Notes under the pieces: generated by a model
Database searches by the model: none
What the model was told of the DNA's origin: nothing
Seen by the model: only the letters and a program-made list of their open reading frames with translations
In this document: positions 51,558 to 60,804 of the stretch, piece after piece
Position numbering within the stretch: the first letter of the stretch is position 1
Layout: every line of letters starts with the position of its first letter
Source: Pseudomonadales bacterium
GTDB taxonomy: Bacteria > Pseudomonadota > Gammaproteobacteria > Pseudomonadales > Azotimanducaceae
DNA length: 64,000 nt
Reading direction: 5' to 3'
NCBI GenBank assembly: GCA_041395945.1
Contig: JAWKZN010000001.1
Span: 992,001-1,056,000, forward strand
Translations under genes and position numbers: made by a program

Positions 51558-52202
51558 ATGTTCACCGGAATCGTCCAGGGACTGTGTGAAGTTACCCGCG
51601 TCGAGGACCATCCTAGTCTGAGAAGACTGACACTGGCGCTGGGTGCCCTGGCTGAAGGTCTCGATACGGGTGCATCTGTTGCGGTGAATGGCTGCTGTCT
51701 GACAGTGACCGGGTGTTCGGGGGGCGCTGTCACCTTCGACATCATCCAGGAGAGCCTCGCCCTGACAAATCTCGGCCGTCTGACAGAGGGCTCGAAGGTC
51801 GATGTCGAGAGATCGTTCCGTGTCGGAGATGAAATCGGCGGTCACATTCTTTCCGGTCACGTGGCGGGATGTGCGGAAGTGATTGCGGTGAACGCCGCGG
51901 AAAATCGGCGGGATATCAGCTTGCGGATTCCATCCCGGTGGATGAAATACCTGCATCACAAAGGATTCGTCGCGCTTGATGGCGCGAGCCTCACAATCAC
52001 CTCAGTGGACAGCGCGAAAGATACGATCAGCGTGAGTCTCATCCCCGAGACCATAGCGCGGACCACGCTCGGCAGTGCGGTGGTCGGCGATCAGATCAAC
52101 CTTGAGATTGATGCCCAGACTCAGGCAGTAGTGGATACCGTGGAGCGGATGCTGGCGTCCTCCGATTGGCAGGCGCGGCTGCATCTGCCGACAGCGCAGT
52201 AG
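51558..52202 (+). CDS. ribC: Riboflavin synthase
   Basis: Riboflavin synthase (214 residues) dismutates two 6,7-dimethyl-8-ribityllumazine molecules to riboflavin. It has the two homologous lumazine-binding barrels, beginning MFTGIVQGL and, in the second half, GGHILSGHVAG; IDAQTQAVVDTVERML ends the protein as in the E. coli enzyme. Unlike many bacteria it is not next to other rib genes here. No FMN riboswitch was noticed in the short upstream gap. Confidence 0.94.
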   Translation: MFTGIVQGLCEVTRVEDHPSLRRLTLALGALAEGLDTGASVAVNGCCLTVTGCSGGAVTFDIIQESLALTNLGRLTEGSKVDVERSFRVGDEIGGHILSGHVAGCAEVIAVNAAENRRDISLRIPSRWMKYLHHKGFVALDGASLTITSVDSAKDTISVSLIPETIARTTLGSAVVGDQINLEIDAQTQAVVDTVERMLASSDWQARLHLPTAQ

Positions 52203-52212
52203 GTCCCGTCCC

Positions 52213-54534
52213 CTAGCGGGTTGCCGGCTCCGGTGCCCTGTGCATCTGGCGGAGGTTGCCGATGACTGCCTGCAGCGCGCGGTCGAAAACCTGGGATTCC
52301 TCGAGTACGGTCAGGGCTTTGCGCTTCAGTTCCACCGCGAGCCCCATGCGACTGCGTTCCGAGACTTTCATACCCCGGCGGTTCACGAATATGTAGCGTC
52401 CACCGGGTTCGATGATCGTGGCGAGTTTGCAGCGCAGAATCTCGCCGTCGTCCTGGCGGAATTCCACCCAGCTGCCTTCCTTGAGCTTTTCAATCTGGCT
52501 CAGATACTCGGGCTCGGCGGGAACCGGCTCCGGCAGATCCTCCAGTTCGGTGGGTGCGGTGAGCACGATTTCTTCCATGACTTCCATACCAGCATCGAGC
52601 GCCTCGCGCTGGTCGCTGTGGCTGTCGTCTTCGAGGAAGGCCCGATCGTTGGTGGATATCATTTCGAGGTGCTGCGCAATGGCGCGGGCCTGCTCTTCCG
52701 CTTCATTCCCTGGCAGACTGATGTCTTCCATCCCGGCCTTGAGCGCCTCGATCAGCCCGCCAACCTTGGCCTCGCGGGTTTCGACATCCTCGAGTTTATC
52801 CAGCGGCTGCAGACACCAGAGAAGGTCGTCCAGCGTCTGTACATGGCGCTGCCAGACGGGCGAGTGATCTCCACCGCTGACACAGGCGTATACCAGCACT
52901 TTCGACCAGTACTCGCTGACGAATCGACCGATCTCCTGTGGCATGCGCATGCCACAGGCCTTCTGGTTGATCAGCTGCTGAACCGAAGCTTTCGCTGCCT
53001 GGGTCCGGGCGCGTCCGGTTTCGGTGTCTTTTACCCGCTGTTCGACCTGACGCCGTTTGCGGCTGTCGCTGTTGACGAAACCTCTCAGGTCCTTGAGCAG
53101 TTCGGAGAACAGATCCGGATTGTCTTTGAAGCCGTTCATCACGCGAAGTACGATCGATTCGATTTTGTTGTACAGCGCATCGCGCTTGAGTTCTGCCGCA
53201 CTGCTCCAGCCGATCCCCGCGCTGGAGAGTTCGTTGAGCAGTTGCCGCGCCGGGTGACTGCTTTTTTCGAAAAAGGTCTTGTCCATGACCGCCAGTTTGA
53301 CGATAGGCAGCTGCAGGCGACCGATCAGGGCCTTCATCGGAATGGCCAGATTGCGATCATTGAGTATGTAGTCGAACAGCATGCCGACAAAGTTCACCAC
53401 GTCGTCGTCCGACTGACTGAGTTGGACGTTTTCCCGGCCGGTAATTTCCGGCGCCCGGGCAAACACCATCTGACGCAGGTCGAGCAGTGGGGGCACATGC
53501 TCGATGTCGATGGGGTCGGCAATATCGCTCTGGGCTGCGGAGAACGCGGCAACCACGTCGGAGCTGCTGATAGAGCCCGTGCTGTCCACACCGGGTGAAG
53601 CCGCACCGCCCCGTGAAGCTGCCAGCAGTCTCTGAATTACACCGAAGCCGGTGCCTGCGTAGCCAGGGCTGTCCTGGTTGCCGTAACCGGCCCCACCAGT
53701 GCTTGAGCCTTCGGAGGCGCTGCCACCGTAGCCCGGACCGCTGCCGTAGCCGCCCGTACCTGGTGAATGTGACCCATCCCGTCCGCCGCCGCTAAGGGGG
53801 CCGGAACTTCGGGTCGAGGGGCGCGCTGCGCTCTCGGGCTGTCGGCCGGAGCGCATGATGTTTTTCAGATCGGTAAGGATGCCGGCTTCGGCCAGCAGCT
53901 GGTTCGCCTCGGCATACAGTGGTGCCAGACGCTCCATGACGAATCGCTCGAAGAGTTTCAGCAGAATGATGCGAACTTTGATGTCGATGTTCAGATCGCT
54001 GATGGCGGCGACAAAGGTGTGGCTCAGCCGCTCCGGGCCGAGTGGATTCATCCGTTCGGTCACCGTGCAATCCTTGGCCAGATGATCAATCCGCTTGGTG
54101 AGCTGCATGATCTGAAGTGAGTGCTGGCTGGTGACTTTGGAAACAATACCCGCGATGGCGACGGTGACCTCGAGGTCGTCGTTTGCAACCAGTGAAATGT
54201 TGTCTACTGCCTCGTCGAAGTCCAGTGTCTCAGGCACATCGCTGGATTCGAAGGCCAGTTCGAATCCGCGATAAAACTCGCTCATGAAGGACTTCTGGAT
54301 CTGACTGCGATGCAGACGGATCTCCCGCATCGATTCGAAGTACATACTCTGATCAGCGTCGCTGCGGGAGCGATCCGCCATCTCGAACAGGGCATCGTCG
54401 ATGTTGTTGAACAGGCTCTGCAGCAGTTCGCCCAGCAGTTTCTTCGCGTGCTGACGCACGCTGTGCAGGATCGGCGGTACGGGCGACTTCTTCTTCGTCG
54501 CCGAAGTCAGTGGTACGACCTTGGGTTGACTCAC
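52213..54534 (-). CDS. DUF1631 protein with C-terminal PilZ-like domain
   Basis: A large cytoplasmic DUF1631 protein (773 residues from the GTG at 54534; the frame is open to an ATG at 54672). The N-terminal helical domain (about 30-230) is joined by a Gly/Tyr/Ser-rich, prion-like linker (about 235-310, with GYGSGPGYGGS) to the rest of DUF1631. The last 120 residues, with GSWVEFRQDDGEILRCKLATI and YIFVNRRGMKV, resemble a PilZ-type barrel. The function of the family is not established. A PilZ gene lies upstream on the same strand, across a 20-bp repeat array. Confidence 0.82.
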   Translation of the reverse strand: MSQPKVVPLTSATKKKSPVPPILHSVRQHAKKLLGELLQSLFNNIDDALFEMADRSRSDADQSMYFESMREIRLHRSQIQKSFMSEFYRGFELAFESSDVPETLDFDEAVDNISLVANDDLEVTVAIAGIVSKVTSQHSLQIMQLTKRIDHLAKDCTVTERMNPLGPERLSHTFVAAISDLNIDIKVRIILLKLFERFVMERLAPLYAEANQLLAEAGILTDLKNIMRSGRQPESAARPSTRSSGPLSGGGRDGSHSPGTGGYGSGPGYGGSASEGSSTGGAGYGNQDSPGYAGTGFGVIQRLLAASRGGAASPGVDSTGSISSSDVVAAFSAAQSDIADPIDIEHVPPLLDLRQMVFARAPEITGRENVQLSQSDDDVVNFVGMLFDYILNDRNLAIPMKALIGRLQLPIVKLAVMDKTFFEKSSHPARQLLNELSSAGIGWSSAAELKRDALYNKIESIVLRVMNGFKDNPDLFSELLKDLRGFVNSDSRKRRQVEQRVKDTETGRARTQAAKASVQQLINQKACGMRMPQEIGRFVSEYWSKVLVYACVSGGDHSPVWQRHVQTLDDLLWCLQPLDKLEDVETREAKVGGLIEALKAGMEDISLPGNEAEEQARAIAQHLEMISTNDRAFLEDDSHSDQREALDAGMEVMEEIVLTAPTELEDLPEPVPAEPEYLSQIEKLKEGSWVEFRQDDGEILRCKLATIIEPGGRYIFVNRRGMKVSERSRMGLAVELKRKALTVLEESQVFDRALQAVIGNLRQMHRAPEPATR

Positions 54535-54685
54535 CGCCTTTCTGATCCTTCTGCTGATACGGATATCCTTTACACGCGGATTACACCAAGTTGTTGGTGG
54601 TCTGACCGCGACGGGGCGCGGGTTGCGCGGGTGATGCAGGTCACAGATACGAACACGCAGCGGCCCCGGCACCGGGGGAGAGGGC

Positions 54686-54840
54686 GAGAGCCTTCAGCGC
54701 GAATAAAGAGCCTTCAGCGCGAATAAAGAGCCTTCAGCGGGAATAAAGAGCCTTCAGCGGGAATAAAGAGCCCTCAGCGCGAATAAAGAGCCCTCAGCGG
54801 GAATAATGAGCCTTCAGCGCGAATAAAGAGCCCTCAGCGC
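54686..54840. repeat. 20-bp tandem repeat array, 7.75 copies
   Basis: Seven full 20-base units (54701-54840) of GAATAAAGAGCCTTCAGCGC and close variants, plus a 15-base partial unit. Differences are limited to T/C at position 13, C/G at position 20 and one A/T change. The last unit contains the stop codon of the minus-strand PilZ gene, so the array may have grown from that gene's end. There are no spacers and no inverted structure. Confidence 0.95.
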
Positions 54841-55259
54841 GCGTAAGCGCTGGCGTGGAAGTCCCGCCAGTCGACGATATCGGTGGCGGCGCCGGACTTC
54901 AGCTGCACACCGATGAACCACTCGCTCTCGCCGCGTGCGTTCGTTTCGCCGGTGGGACGACTCCAGCGGACTTCTCCTGCCAGAAAGAACTTCCCCGGAC
55001 GGCTTGATACGTCAACCCACAGATCGAGCAGGGAACCGGGCGGCACCGGGGCGTTGGTGCGAAACTGGATGCCACCGACCGAGAGGTTGATCGCTGTGCA
55101 GGACAGTGTGGTGCCGACCAGTTCGGGATCGTCGGCGGACAGTACAACCTGGGTGAAGAGGCGATCGTCGCTCTCCAGCCGTGCGTGCAGGCGTTTGTCC
55201 TGCTTGATGGAGGTCCTCGACCGGGCTGAGTCGAGTTCCACGATGTTGTCTGACGCCAT
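54834..55259 (-). CDS. PilZ-domain protein
   Basis: A 141-residue PilZ protein, probably a cyclic-di-GMP receptor. An N-terminal RxxxR-like region (KRLHARLESDDR) and the later NLSVGGIQF match the (D/N)xSxxG half of the binding site. The rest is the barrel, with LWVDVSSRPGKFFLAGEVRW. Tandem ATGs occur; the one at 55259 has GGGAG at good spacing. Its stop codon lies in the last unit of the 20-bp array. Confidence 0.86.
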   Translation of the reverse strand: MASDNIVELDSARSRTSIKQDKRLHARLESDDRLFTQVVLSADDPELVGTTLSCTAINLSVGGIQFRTNAPVPPGSLLDLWVDVSSRPGKFFLAGEVRWSRPTGETNARGESEWFIGVQLKSGAATDIVDWRDFHASAYAR

Positions 55260-55608
55260 GATCATCTCCCGAATGCGCGACGGCTCAGGCGGCGTGTGCC
55301 GCGGATTGCGTCGCCAGGTTTGTCTTCAAGTTCTGGCGTGAACAGATTCAATGCCTGTGGACGTTGGATTGCGAGAATCGTGCCAGAAGGTGTTCTCCCG
55401 GCAGCTGAATAAGATAAACAACATATAAAACAATAAATTACATATCTCATTTCAACTTAATCTCCGTCGCTCTCCAGACTGGTCAGTCCGCTGAAACGAC
55501 CCCGGCGGACCATGATAACTGCCCCAGCCGGTCACTTTGTGTGACAGGTTCCAGAGTTGTTGAGACATCTGTGCCCCTGTGCAGGCGCCTGGGCTATACT
55601 CGCCCGCC
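55260..55608. other. PilZ-gene/pyrF divergent spacer
   Basis: No gene is seen in these 349 bases. An AT-rich patch (about 55404-55465) stands out against GC-rich surroundings and probably holds the PilZ-gene promoter. GTCAC-5 nt-GTGAC (55531-55545) is a small dyad, and TATACT (55595-55600) is a likely -10 for pyrF. Confidence 0.5.
55595..55600 (+). promoter_or_regulatory. Probable pyrF -10 element
   Basis: TATACT lies nine bases before the GTG at 55609. Transcription should begin about 55606-55608, giving an almost leaderless pyrF message. No good -35 is present at the usual distance. Confidence 0.4.
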
Positions 55609-56490
55609 GTGACGCCCCGCAACTCTATTACCCGCATAACCCGCAATCCCTTCATCGACCAGCTTCGTTTTGGCTGGGAGTCACGAGAGAGTCTGCTCTG
55701 TGTCGGGCTCGATCCGGATCTCGAACGCCTGCCTGCATCCTACCGCGAGCGGGAACGCGAGCACCACGATGGCCTGTTGCGTTTCTGTTGCGACATTGTC
55801 GACTCGACTGCCGGGCTGGTCTGCGCATTCAAGCCCCAGATTGCCTACTTCGCAGCACTTGGCCGGGAAAATCAGCTTGCCGAACTTATCGCCTACATCC
55901 ATGAGCGTCATCCCGAACACCCGGTGATTCTGGACGCCAAGCGGGGTGACATTGGCGCCACCGCCAGGCTCTATGCCCGGGAAGCCTTCGAGCGCTACGA
56001 CGCGGACGCGGTTACTGTAAACGCCTATCTGGGCGAAGAGAGCCTCGCGCCTTTCATCGAATATCGGGATCGGGGTGTGATCGTGCTCTGTCGTACCAGT
56101 AATCCCGACAGCGCCTGGCTGCAGAACCATCCAGCGGAGGACCCGACATACCTGCGCATCGCGCGGGGAGTCAGGGAATGGAACCGGCACGGCAATCTGC
56201 TGCTGGTGGCGGGAGCCACCTATGCAGACGACATCGGCAGAATCCGGGAAGTGGTGGCAGATATGCCCCTGCTGGTGCCAGGCATCGGCGCACAGGGAGG
56301 GGACCTTGCATCGGTCATGGCGGCTGGCTGCGACCGTCGCGGCCAGGGGCTGATCATCAGCGCATCCCGGTCGATTCTGTTTGCAGACACCGGGTCGCCG
56401 ATGGAGGGCGCACGGCGCGCGGCCGCCGCGCTGCGGGACGAGATGCGCCGTTTACAGAAGGAAATCGCACCAGACCGGACAGTGGTCTGA
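55609..56490 (+). CDS. pyrF: Orotidine 5'-phosphate decarboxylase
   Basis: PyrF converts OMP to UMP, the last step of de novo pyrimidine synthesis. The 293-residue length and text (LLCVGLDPDLERLP, LDAKRGDIGATA with catalytic Lys111, VPGIGAQGGDL) mark the longer type 2 family. GTG at 55609 is preferred to ATG 55579 because a TATACT -10 lies between them. The 3' end overlaps xthA on the other strand by 39 bases. Confidence 0.93.
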   Translation: MTPRNSITRITRNPFIDQLRFGWESRESLLCVGLDPDLERLPASYREREREHHDGLLRFCCDIVDSTAGLVCAFKPQIAYFAALGRENQLAELIAYIHERHPEHPVILDAKRGDIGATARLYAREAFERYDADAVTVNAYLGEESLAPFIEYRDRGVIVLCRTSNPDSAWLQNHPAEDPTYLRIARGVREWNRHGNLLLVAGATYADDIGRIREVVADMPLLVPGIGAQGGDLASVMAAGCDRRGQGLIISASRSILFADTGSPMEGARRAAAALRDEMRRLQKEIAPDRTVV

Positions 56491-57264
56491 AGGTTTTTCT
56501 TCGCCGCGTATCCGGTAGTCGATATCGGTTCCCTGCAGCCGACCGTTCAGTATCTGCGAGGTAAGGATCAGGTCGATCCGCAGGCCGCGCTTCGGCTCCT
56601 GTTCGAACGCCCGGCTCCGGTAATCGAACCAGCTGAACAGTCGCTCCTCGGTTGGCCGCGCTGCGTAGCCATCCACCATGCCCCAGGCAAACAGCCGGTC
56701 GAGCCATTCGCGCTCTTCAGGTAGAAAGCTGGCTTTCCCCGTGCGCAGCCAGCGCTTTGCGTTGTCCTCGCCGATTCCGACGTCCGCGTCTGCAGGCGCA
56801 ACGTTCATATCACCTGCGAGGATCACCGGCGCGTCGCTGTCGCAGTGCTCGTTCAGATAGCGTTCGATGTCGGCGTAGAACTGCTGTTTGGCAGGAAATT
56901 TGGTGGGATGGGTGCGGCTGTCTCCCTGAGGGAAGTAGCCGTTGATGATCCGCAGCGGCGAATCTCCGAAGCGGTAGTCGACACTCTGAAAGCGGCGCTG
57001 CTGATCTGCGGGCCGCCAGGGAAAGCCCAGCTGTGCGGCTACCGGCGCGGTCTTTGACAGCAGGGCGACACCATAGTGGCCCTTCTGACCGTAATAGCTC
57101 ACATGCGGGTAGCCGAGAGCCTGCACGGACTCAAGGGGAAACTGCTCGTCGGAGACCTTGATTTCCTGAAGTGCGAGCACGTCCGGCTGCAGTTTTTCGG
57201 TCACCGAGGCGAGCTGATGCAGCCTGGCGCGGATGCCGTTGACATTGAAAGTGACGAATCGCAT
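56452..57264 (-). CDS. xthA: Exodeoxyribonuclease III
   Basis: XthA is the AP endonuclease and 3'-5' exonuclease of base-excision repair. The 270-residue protein has the active-site segments FNVNGIRAR, LQEIK (Glu34), GYFPQGD, LAGDMNVAPADAD and the C-terminal SDHCPV. The family size is 250-290. It converges on pyrF with a 39-base overlap. A structured spacer follows its start codon side. Confidence 0.95.
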   Translation of the reverse strand: MRFVTFNVNGIRARLHQLASVTEKLQPDVLALQEIKVSDEQFPLESVQALGYPHVSYYGQKGHYGVALLSKTAPVAAQLGFPWRPADQQRRFQSVDYRFGDSPLRIINGYFPQGDSRTHPTKFPAKQQFYADIERYLNEHCDSDAPVILAGDMNVAPADADVGIGEDNAKRWLRTGKASFLPEEREWLDRLFAWGMVDGYAARPTEERLFSWFDYRSRAFEQEPKRGLRIDLILTSQILNGRLQGTDIDYRIRGEEKPSDHCPVWCDFLL

Positions 57265-57719
57265 GCGTGGCCCTCTACGAAACCACGCATATTGTGTAAA
57301 GTGCCTGGCGGGGGCAAGTCAACGGGGGTCCGGGGGATTTCAGCACCCGCAAGGTGTCGCGGCAGGATATAGAATCCAAAGGCGAAATGGCCAATAACCC
57401 ATTGATATTAATACTTTAAATGACCAGGTTATTGGCATCGAAGTACCGGAACCGCGTCGCCAGGTAGGCCTGGGACCGGCAGGCCTTGCGGATTTCCGTC
57501 GCACCGCGTTGCGAGCGCCTTACATGTTGGCCATGGGGTGTACCCCGATGGCCTCCTAGAATGGGTCCCTCTACCGGCATGCAGGTGCATGGGCGCATGT
57601 GTGCGGGAAGCTCTGTCGCGATCGATGACCGGCCGCGAACCCGGGTTGGTGGTGACTGGCGGGAAGCCAGAAACAGCCAGCGGCGTGAGGCAGTTCTGCG
57701 GATGGACGGAGAGTAGGGG
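57265..57719. other. Structured 455-base spacer before the histidine kinase
   Basis: No credible gene. Three hairpins follow one another. GCCAATAACC/GGTTATTGGC (57390-57399 and 57427-57436) encloses a 27-base AT-rich loop. AGGCCTG/CAGGCCT (57466-57486) has a 7-base loop. GGCCATGGGG with CCCC-G-ATGGCC (57529-57553) has a TGTA loop. It may be a long kinase leader, a small RNA, or operator sites. Confidence 0.55.
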
Positions 57720-59534
57720 GTGACCCCGGAAGCGGTCATTTATCGGTATCTCGAGGCGGCCAGTGCGCAGCCGCCGGATATCGAACGCCTGCAGCTCGTA
57801 CTCAGTGCCGATGCGGACCTGCTCGGCCGCTGGCTCAACGTGCTCGACTGTCCGGCGGATCCGGATGTGTTCAGCCGCCACCTGCGCAATATTTCCAGCG
57901 CCAGATTGCGCCAGATCGCCCAGGTCCAGGCCTGGGCGGTGCTCCCGGTCTCCGGCAGTGCCAGACTCGGACTGGATCAGTGGCAGTCCGTCCTGCGTTC
58001 GGCCTTCCTGGCAGAAGTGCTCGCCGAGCAGGTGGGTATCGCCGACCCACAGATCGTGCGCTGGCGGATTCTGCTGGCCGTCTCCGGCGTCAATCTTCTC
58101 CAGGATCGGGCTCTCCAGGAGCTCGTGGATTTTCGCGGCATCCGTGCCGAGCTGCTGGAAGATGCCGGCATCGAAATCCGCATTCTTGCGGTTGTCGATG
58201 CCTTCGAGGTACTCGACGAGTATCGCGCCGGTCAGCTCGCCCAGCGGCTGCTGCAGATCAGTTCGGAGAATTTCGCCGATCTGGTGGACTGGGCGGCAAC
58301 CCGTTGTGCGGAGCTGATGAACCAGCTCGGTCTGAATCGGGAAGACGACGAAGACTGGTCTAACCGGCTGTGGGTACAGCGGCAGGTGTCGATGCTTGCC
58401 GATCTCCTGCGGATGGGGCGCACACCGGCGGAAGTCCGTGACGCGCATGAATTTGCGACGCGCAGTCTGTTTCGCCAGGTACCGCTGTTGCTGCTGCAGG
58501 ATCATAACCGCCTGCGCGTGGCCGCAGGCGGTGATATCGAGATCCAGGTGGACTCTCCGGTGAGCACCATTGCAGCCGCCACACGCAGCGGGGAAATTCG
58601 GACACTGTCGGATTCCAGTGACCTTGCGGTGGGTGATCGGCAGCTCTTGCGCCGGATCGGAACCGACGGAGCGCTGTGTCTGCCGCTTCGTCATGGCGAC
58701 CGCAGTCTCGGTGCACTGCTGTTCGGGGTCGATGATGATGTCGATCATGAGTTTGCGCTGAAACTCTATGCGGATCAGCTTGCCCAGCGGCTTGCAGAGC
58801 TGGCAGGCAGGGGATCGGAGGAGCAGGAACTGCTGAAGCGCTATCGCCAGCGTGAAGAGAAACGGCTGCGCGAACTGGTGCATGAGGCAAACAATCCGTT
58901 AAGTGTCGTACACAACTATCTGCACATTCTCGAGATGAGACTGCAGCATGAACCCTCAGCGACAGAGCAGCTGCAGATGATCGGGTCCGAGCTGAAACGG
59001 GCGGGGGAAATCATTCAGCGGGCGCGGGATGTACCGCCGATTACCGACGCGGAGTCGCAACCGGATGTGGTGATAGAGCCCTTCGACCTCAACGACCTGG
59101 TCAGACGCGTGCACGAACTGCATCGCGGCTATGCCGCCGATCATACTGTGCGCACCACCATGGATCTGCCCCCGGGAACTGTCCGGGTGGATTCCGACGA
59201 ACAGCGGCTTGCTCAGATACTCAACAACCTGATGCGCAACGCCATTGAGGCGGCCACCGGGGAAAGTGTGGAGATAGGGGTTACCAGCGGCGTGTTCCGG
59301 GAAGGTCGGGAAGGGGTCGAGCTGTATGTGCGGGATACCGGTCCGGGATTACCGCGATCGGTCCTCGATCGGCTTGCCGATCCGAAGGAGTCCAGCAAGG
59401 GCGGCAGCCACGCCGGGCTCGGCCTGCACATCGTGCACCGGCTGGTTCAGGAGCTCGGCGGTTCCATCGATGTGCGCACCGCACCAGGCCGGGGCACGAC
59501 GTTCAGCCTCTATCTGCCGCTGCGGGTTCGCTGA
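57720..59534 (+). CDS. Cytoplasmic HDOD-type sensor histidine kinase
   Basis: A 604-residue soluble kinase. Residues about 1-220 are helical with the look of an HDOD domain (FLAEVLAEQVGIADPQIVRWRILLAVSGVNLL). About 240-370 resemble a GAF sensor domain. The kinase core has phospho-acceptor His388 in LVHEANNPLSVVHNYL, an N box (NNLMRNAIEAA), DTGPGLP and HAGLGLHIV. No membrane helix exists, so it should sense a cytoplasmic signal. GTG 57720 follows GGAGAG. No response regulator is adjacent; UvrY is 2.8 kb away beyond other genes. Confidence 0.83.
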   Translation: MTPEAVIYRYLEAASAQPPDIERLQLVLSADADLLGRWLNVLDCPADPDVFSRHLRNISSARLRQIAQVQAWAVLPVSGSARLGLDQWQSVLRSAFLAEVLAEQVGIADPQIVRWRILLAVSGVNLLQDRALQELVDFRGIRAELLEDAGIEIRILAVVDAFEVLDEYRAGQLAQRLLQISSENFADLVDWAATRCAELMNQLGLNREDDEDWSNRLWVQRQVSMLADLLRMGRTPAEVRDAHEFATRSLFRQVPLLLLQDHNRLRVAAGGDIEIQVDSPVSTIAAATRSGEIRTLSDSSDLAVGDRQLLRRIGTDGALCLPLRHGDRSLGALLFGVDDDVDHEFALKLYADQLAQRLAELAGRGSEEQELLKRYRQREEKRLRELVHEANNPLSVVHNYLHILEMRLQHEPSATEQLQMIGSELKRAGEIIQRARDVPPITDAESQPDVVIEPFDLNDLVRRVHELHRGYAADHTVRTTMDLPPGTVRVDSDEQRLAQILNNLMRNAIEAATGESVEIGVTSGVFREGREGVELYVRDTGPGLPRSVLDRLADPKESSKGGSHAGLGLHIVHRLVQELGGSIDVRTAPGRGTTFSLYLPLRVR

Positions 59535-59552
59535 TCCCGATTTACTGCGGTT

Positions 59553-60710
59553 TCAGCTGGCGTCCCGGATCAGGTTTTTTGCAATCACGGTCTGCTGGAT
59601 CTGGCTGGTGCCTTCGTAGATCCGGAACAGCCGCACGTCCCGGTAAAAGCGCGCCACCGCGTACTCCTCCATGTATCCAGCTCCGCCGTGAATCTGTACG
59701 GCGCGGTCGGCGACACGGCCGACCATCTCCGAGGCGAACAGTTTGCAGCAGGAGGCCAGGGTCGTGACCTTCTCTCCGGCATCGCGACGCCGGGCGGCGT
59801 CCAGCACCATGCAGCGGGCCGCATAGCTCTCCGCCTTGCTGTCTGCCAGCATGGCCTGGATCAGCTGGAACTGTGCGATCGCCTGACCGAACTGGCGACG
59901 GTTGATCGCATAGCTCAGGCTTTCCTCGATCAGCCGCTCGGCACAGCCGACAGCCAGCGCGCTGATGTGCAGGCGCCCGCGATCGAGAGTCTTCATCGCA
60001 GTCGCGAAGCCTTTGTTGAGATTGTCCGGTCCGCCGATGATGGCACTGCGCGGCACCCGGCAATCTTCGAAAATCACATCGCAGACGTGGGCACCCTGCT
60101 GGCCCATCTTCCGGTTCTTGGGCCCGAGGGTGATGCCCGGCAGATGCGCGTCGACCAGAAACGCACTGACCCCGCGGGCACCTTTTACCTGCGGGTCGGT
60201 ACGGGCGAACACGGTGAACAGCTGGGCCTGGGGTGCATTGGTGATGAAGCGCTTGGTGCCGCTGAGAATGAAGTCATCTCCGTCCGCAGTGGCCGTGGTC
60301 TGCACGGCGGCGGAATCCGAACCCACGTCCGGCTCGGTCAGCGCAAAGGAGCCGATGATCTCGCCGCTGGCGAGCCTGGGAAGATAGTGGGCCTTCTGTT
60401 CAGGGGTGCCGTCCATCACCAGTCCCTGGGAACCGATTCCGTTGTTGGTCCCGAATACTGATCGGAAGGCGGGGGAGGTGTGGCCGAGGGCGATCACAGC
60501 CAGGCATTCCTCTTCCGTGTTGAGCCCGAGACCGCCGAATTCTTCCGGGATGGTGAGTCCGAACAGACCGAGCGCACGCATCTCGTCGATCACCTCATCC
60601 GGAATCCGGTCTTCTTCGGCGATCTGAGCCTCGAGGGGAATGAGCCGCTCCCGCACGAAGCGTTCGAGGGTATCGATGAGCTGATTCAGCGTCGTCGCAT
60701 CCAGCGCCAT
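59553..60710 (-). CDS. Acyl-CoA dehydrogenase
   Basis: A 385-residue FAD-dependent acyl-CoA dehydrogenase. It has the FAD-contact text SFALTEPDVGSD and FITNAPQA, the dimer signature QIHGGAGYMEEY, and the C-terminal YEGTSQIQQTVIAKNL. The mid-protein FEDCRVP segment is also typical. It oxidises an acyl-CoA to the enoyl-CoA and passes electrons to ETF. Chain-length preference cannot be read. It diverges from gcdH across a 206-base spacer with direct repeats. Confidence 0.92.
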   Translation of the reverse strand: MALDATTLNQLIDTLERFVRERLIPLEAQIAEEDRIPDEVIDEMRALGLFGLTIPEEFGGLGLNTEEECLAVIALGHTSPAFRSVFGTNNGIGSQGLVMDGTPEQKAHYLPRLASGEIIGSFALTEPDVGSDSAAVQTTATADGDDFILSGTKRFITNAPQAQLFTVFARTDPQVKGARGVSAFLVDAHLPGITLGPKNRKMGQQGAHVCDVIFEDCRVPRSAIIGGPDNLNKGFATAMKTLDRGRLHISALAVGCAERLIEESLSYAINRRQFGQAIAQFQLIQAMLADSKAESYAARCMVLDAARRRDAGEKVTTLASCCKLFASEMVGRVADRAVQIHGGAGYMEEYAVARFYRDVRLFRIYEGTSQIQQTVIAKNLIRDAS

Positions 60711-60804
60711 GGCAGACTTCCAGGTGATTCAGAAATGGCCGGCGAGTATAGCGCGAGGCAAGATTGCAGACACCGCGCCAGTCCTTTAGCCTCTTCGCCG
60801 ATGT

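Noticed and set aside
54686..54840. CRISPR array
   Set aside because: The 20-bp units are directly abutting, with no spacers and no cas genes.
57486..57723. Small plus-strand frames of 76 and 61 codons before the kinase gene
   Set aside because: They run through a hairpin, lack ribosome sites and look unlike protein; more likely leader sequence.
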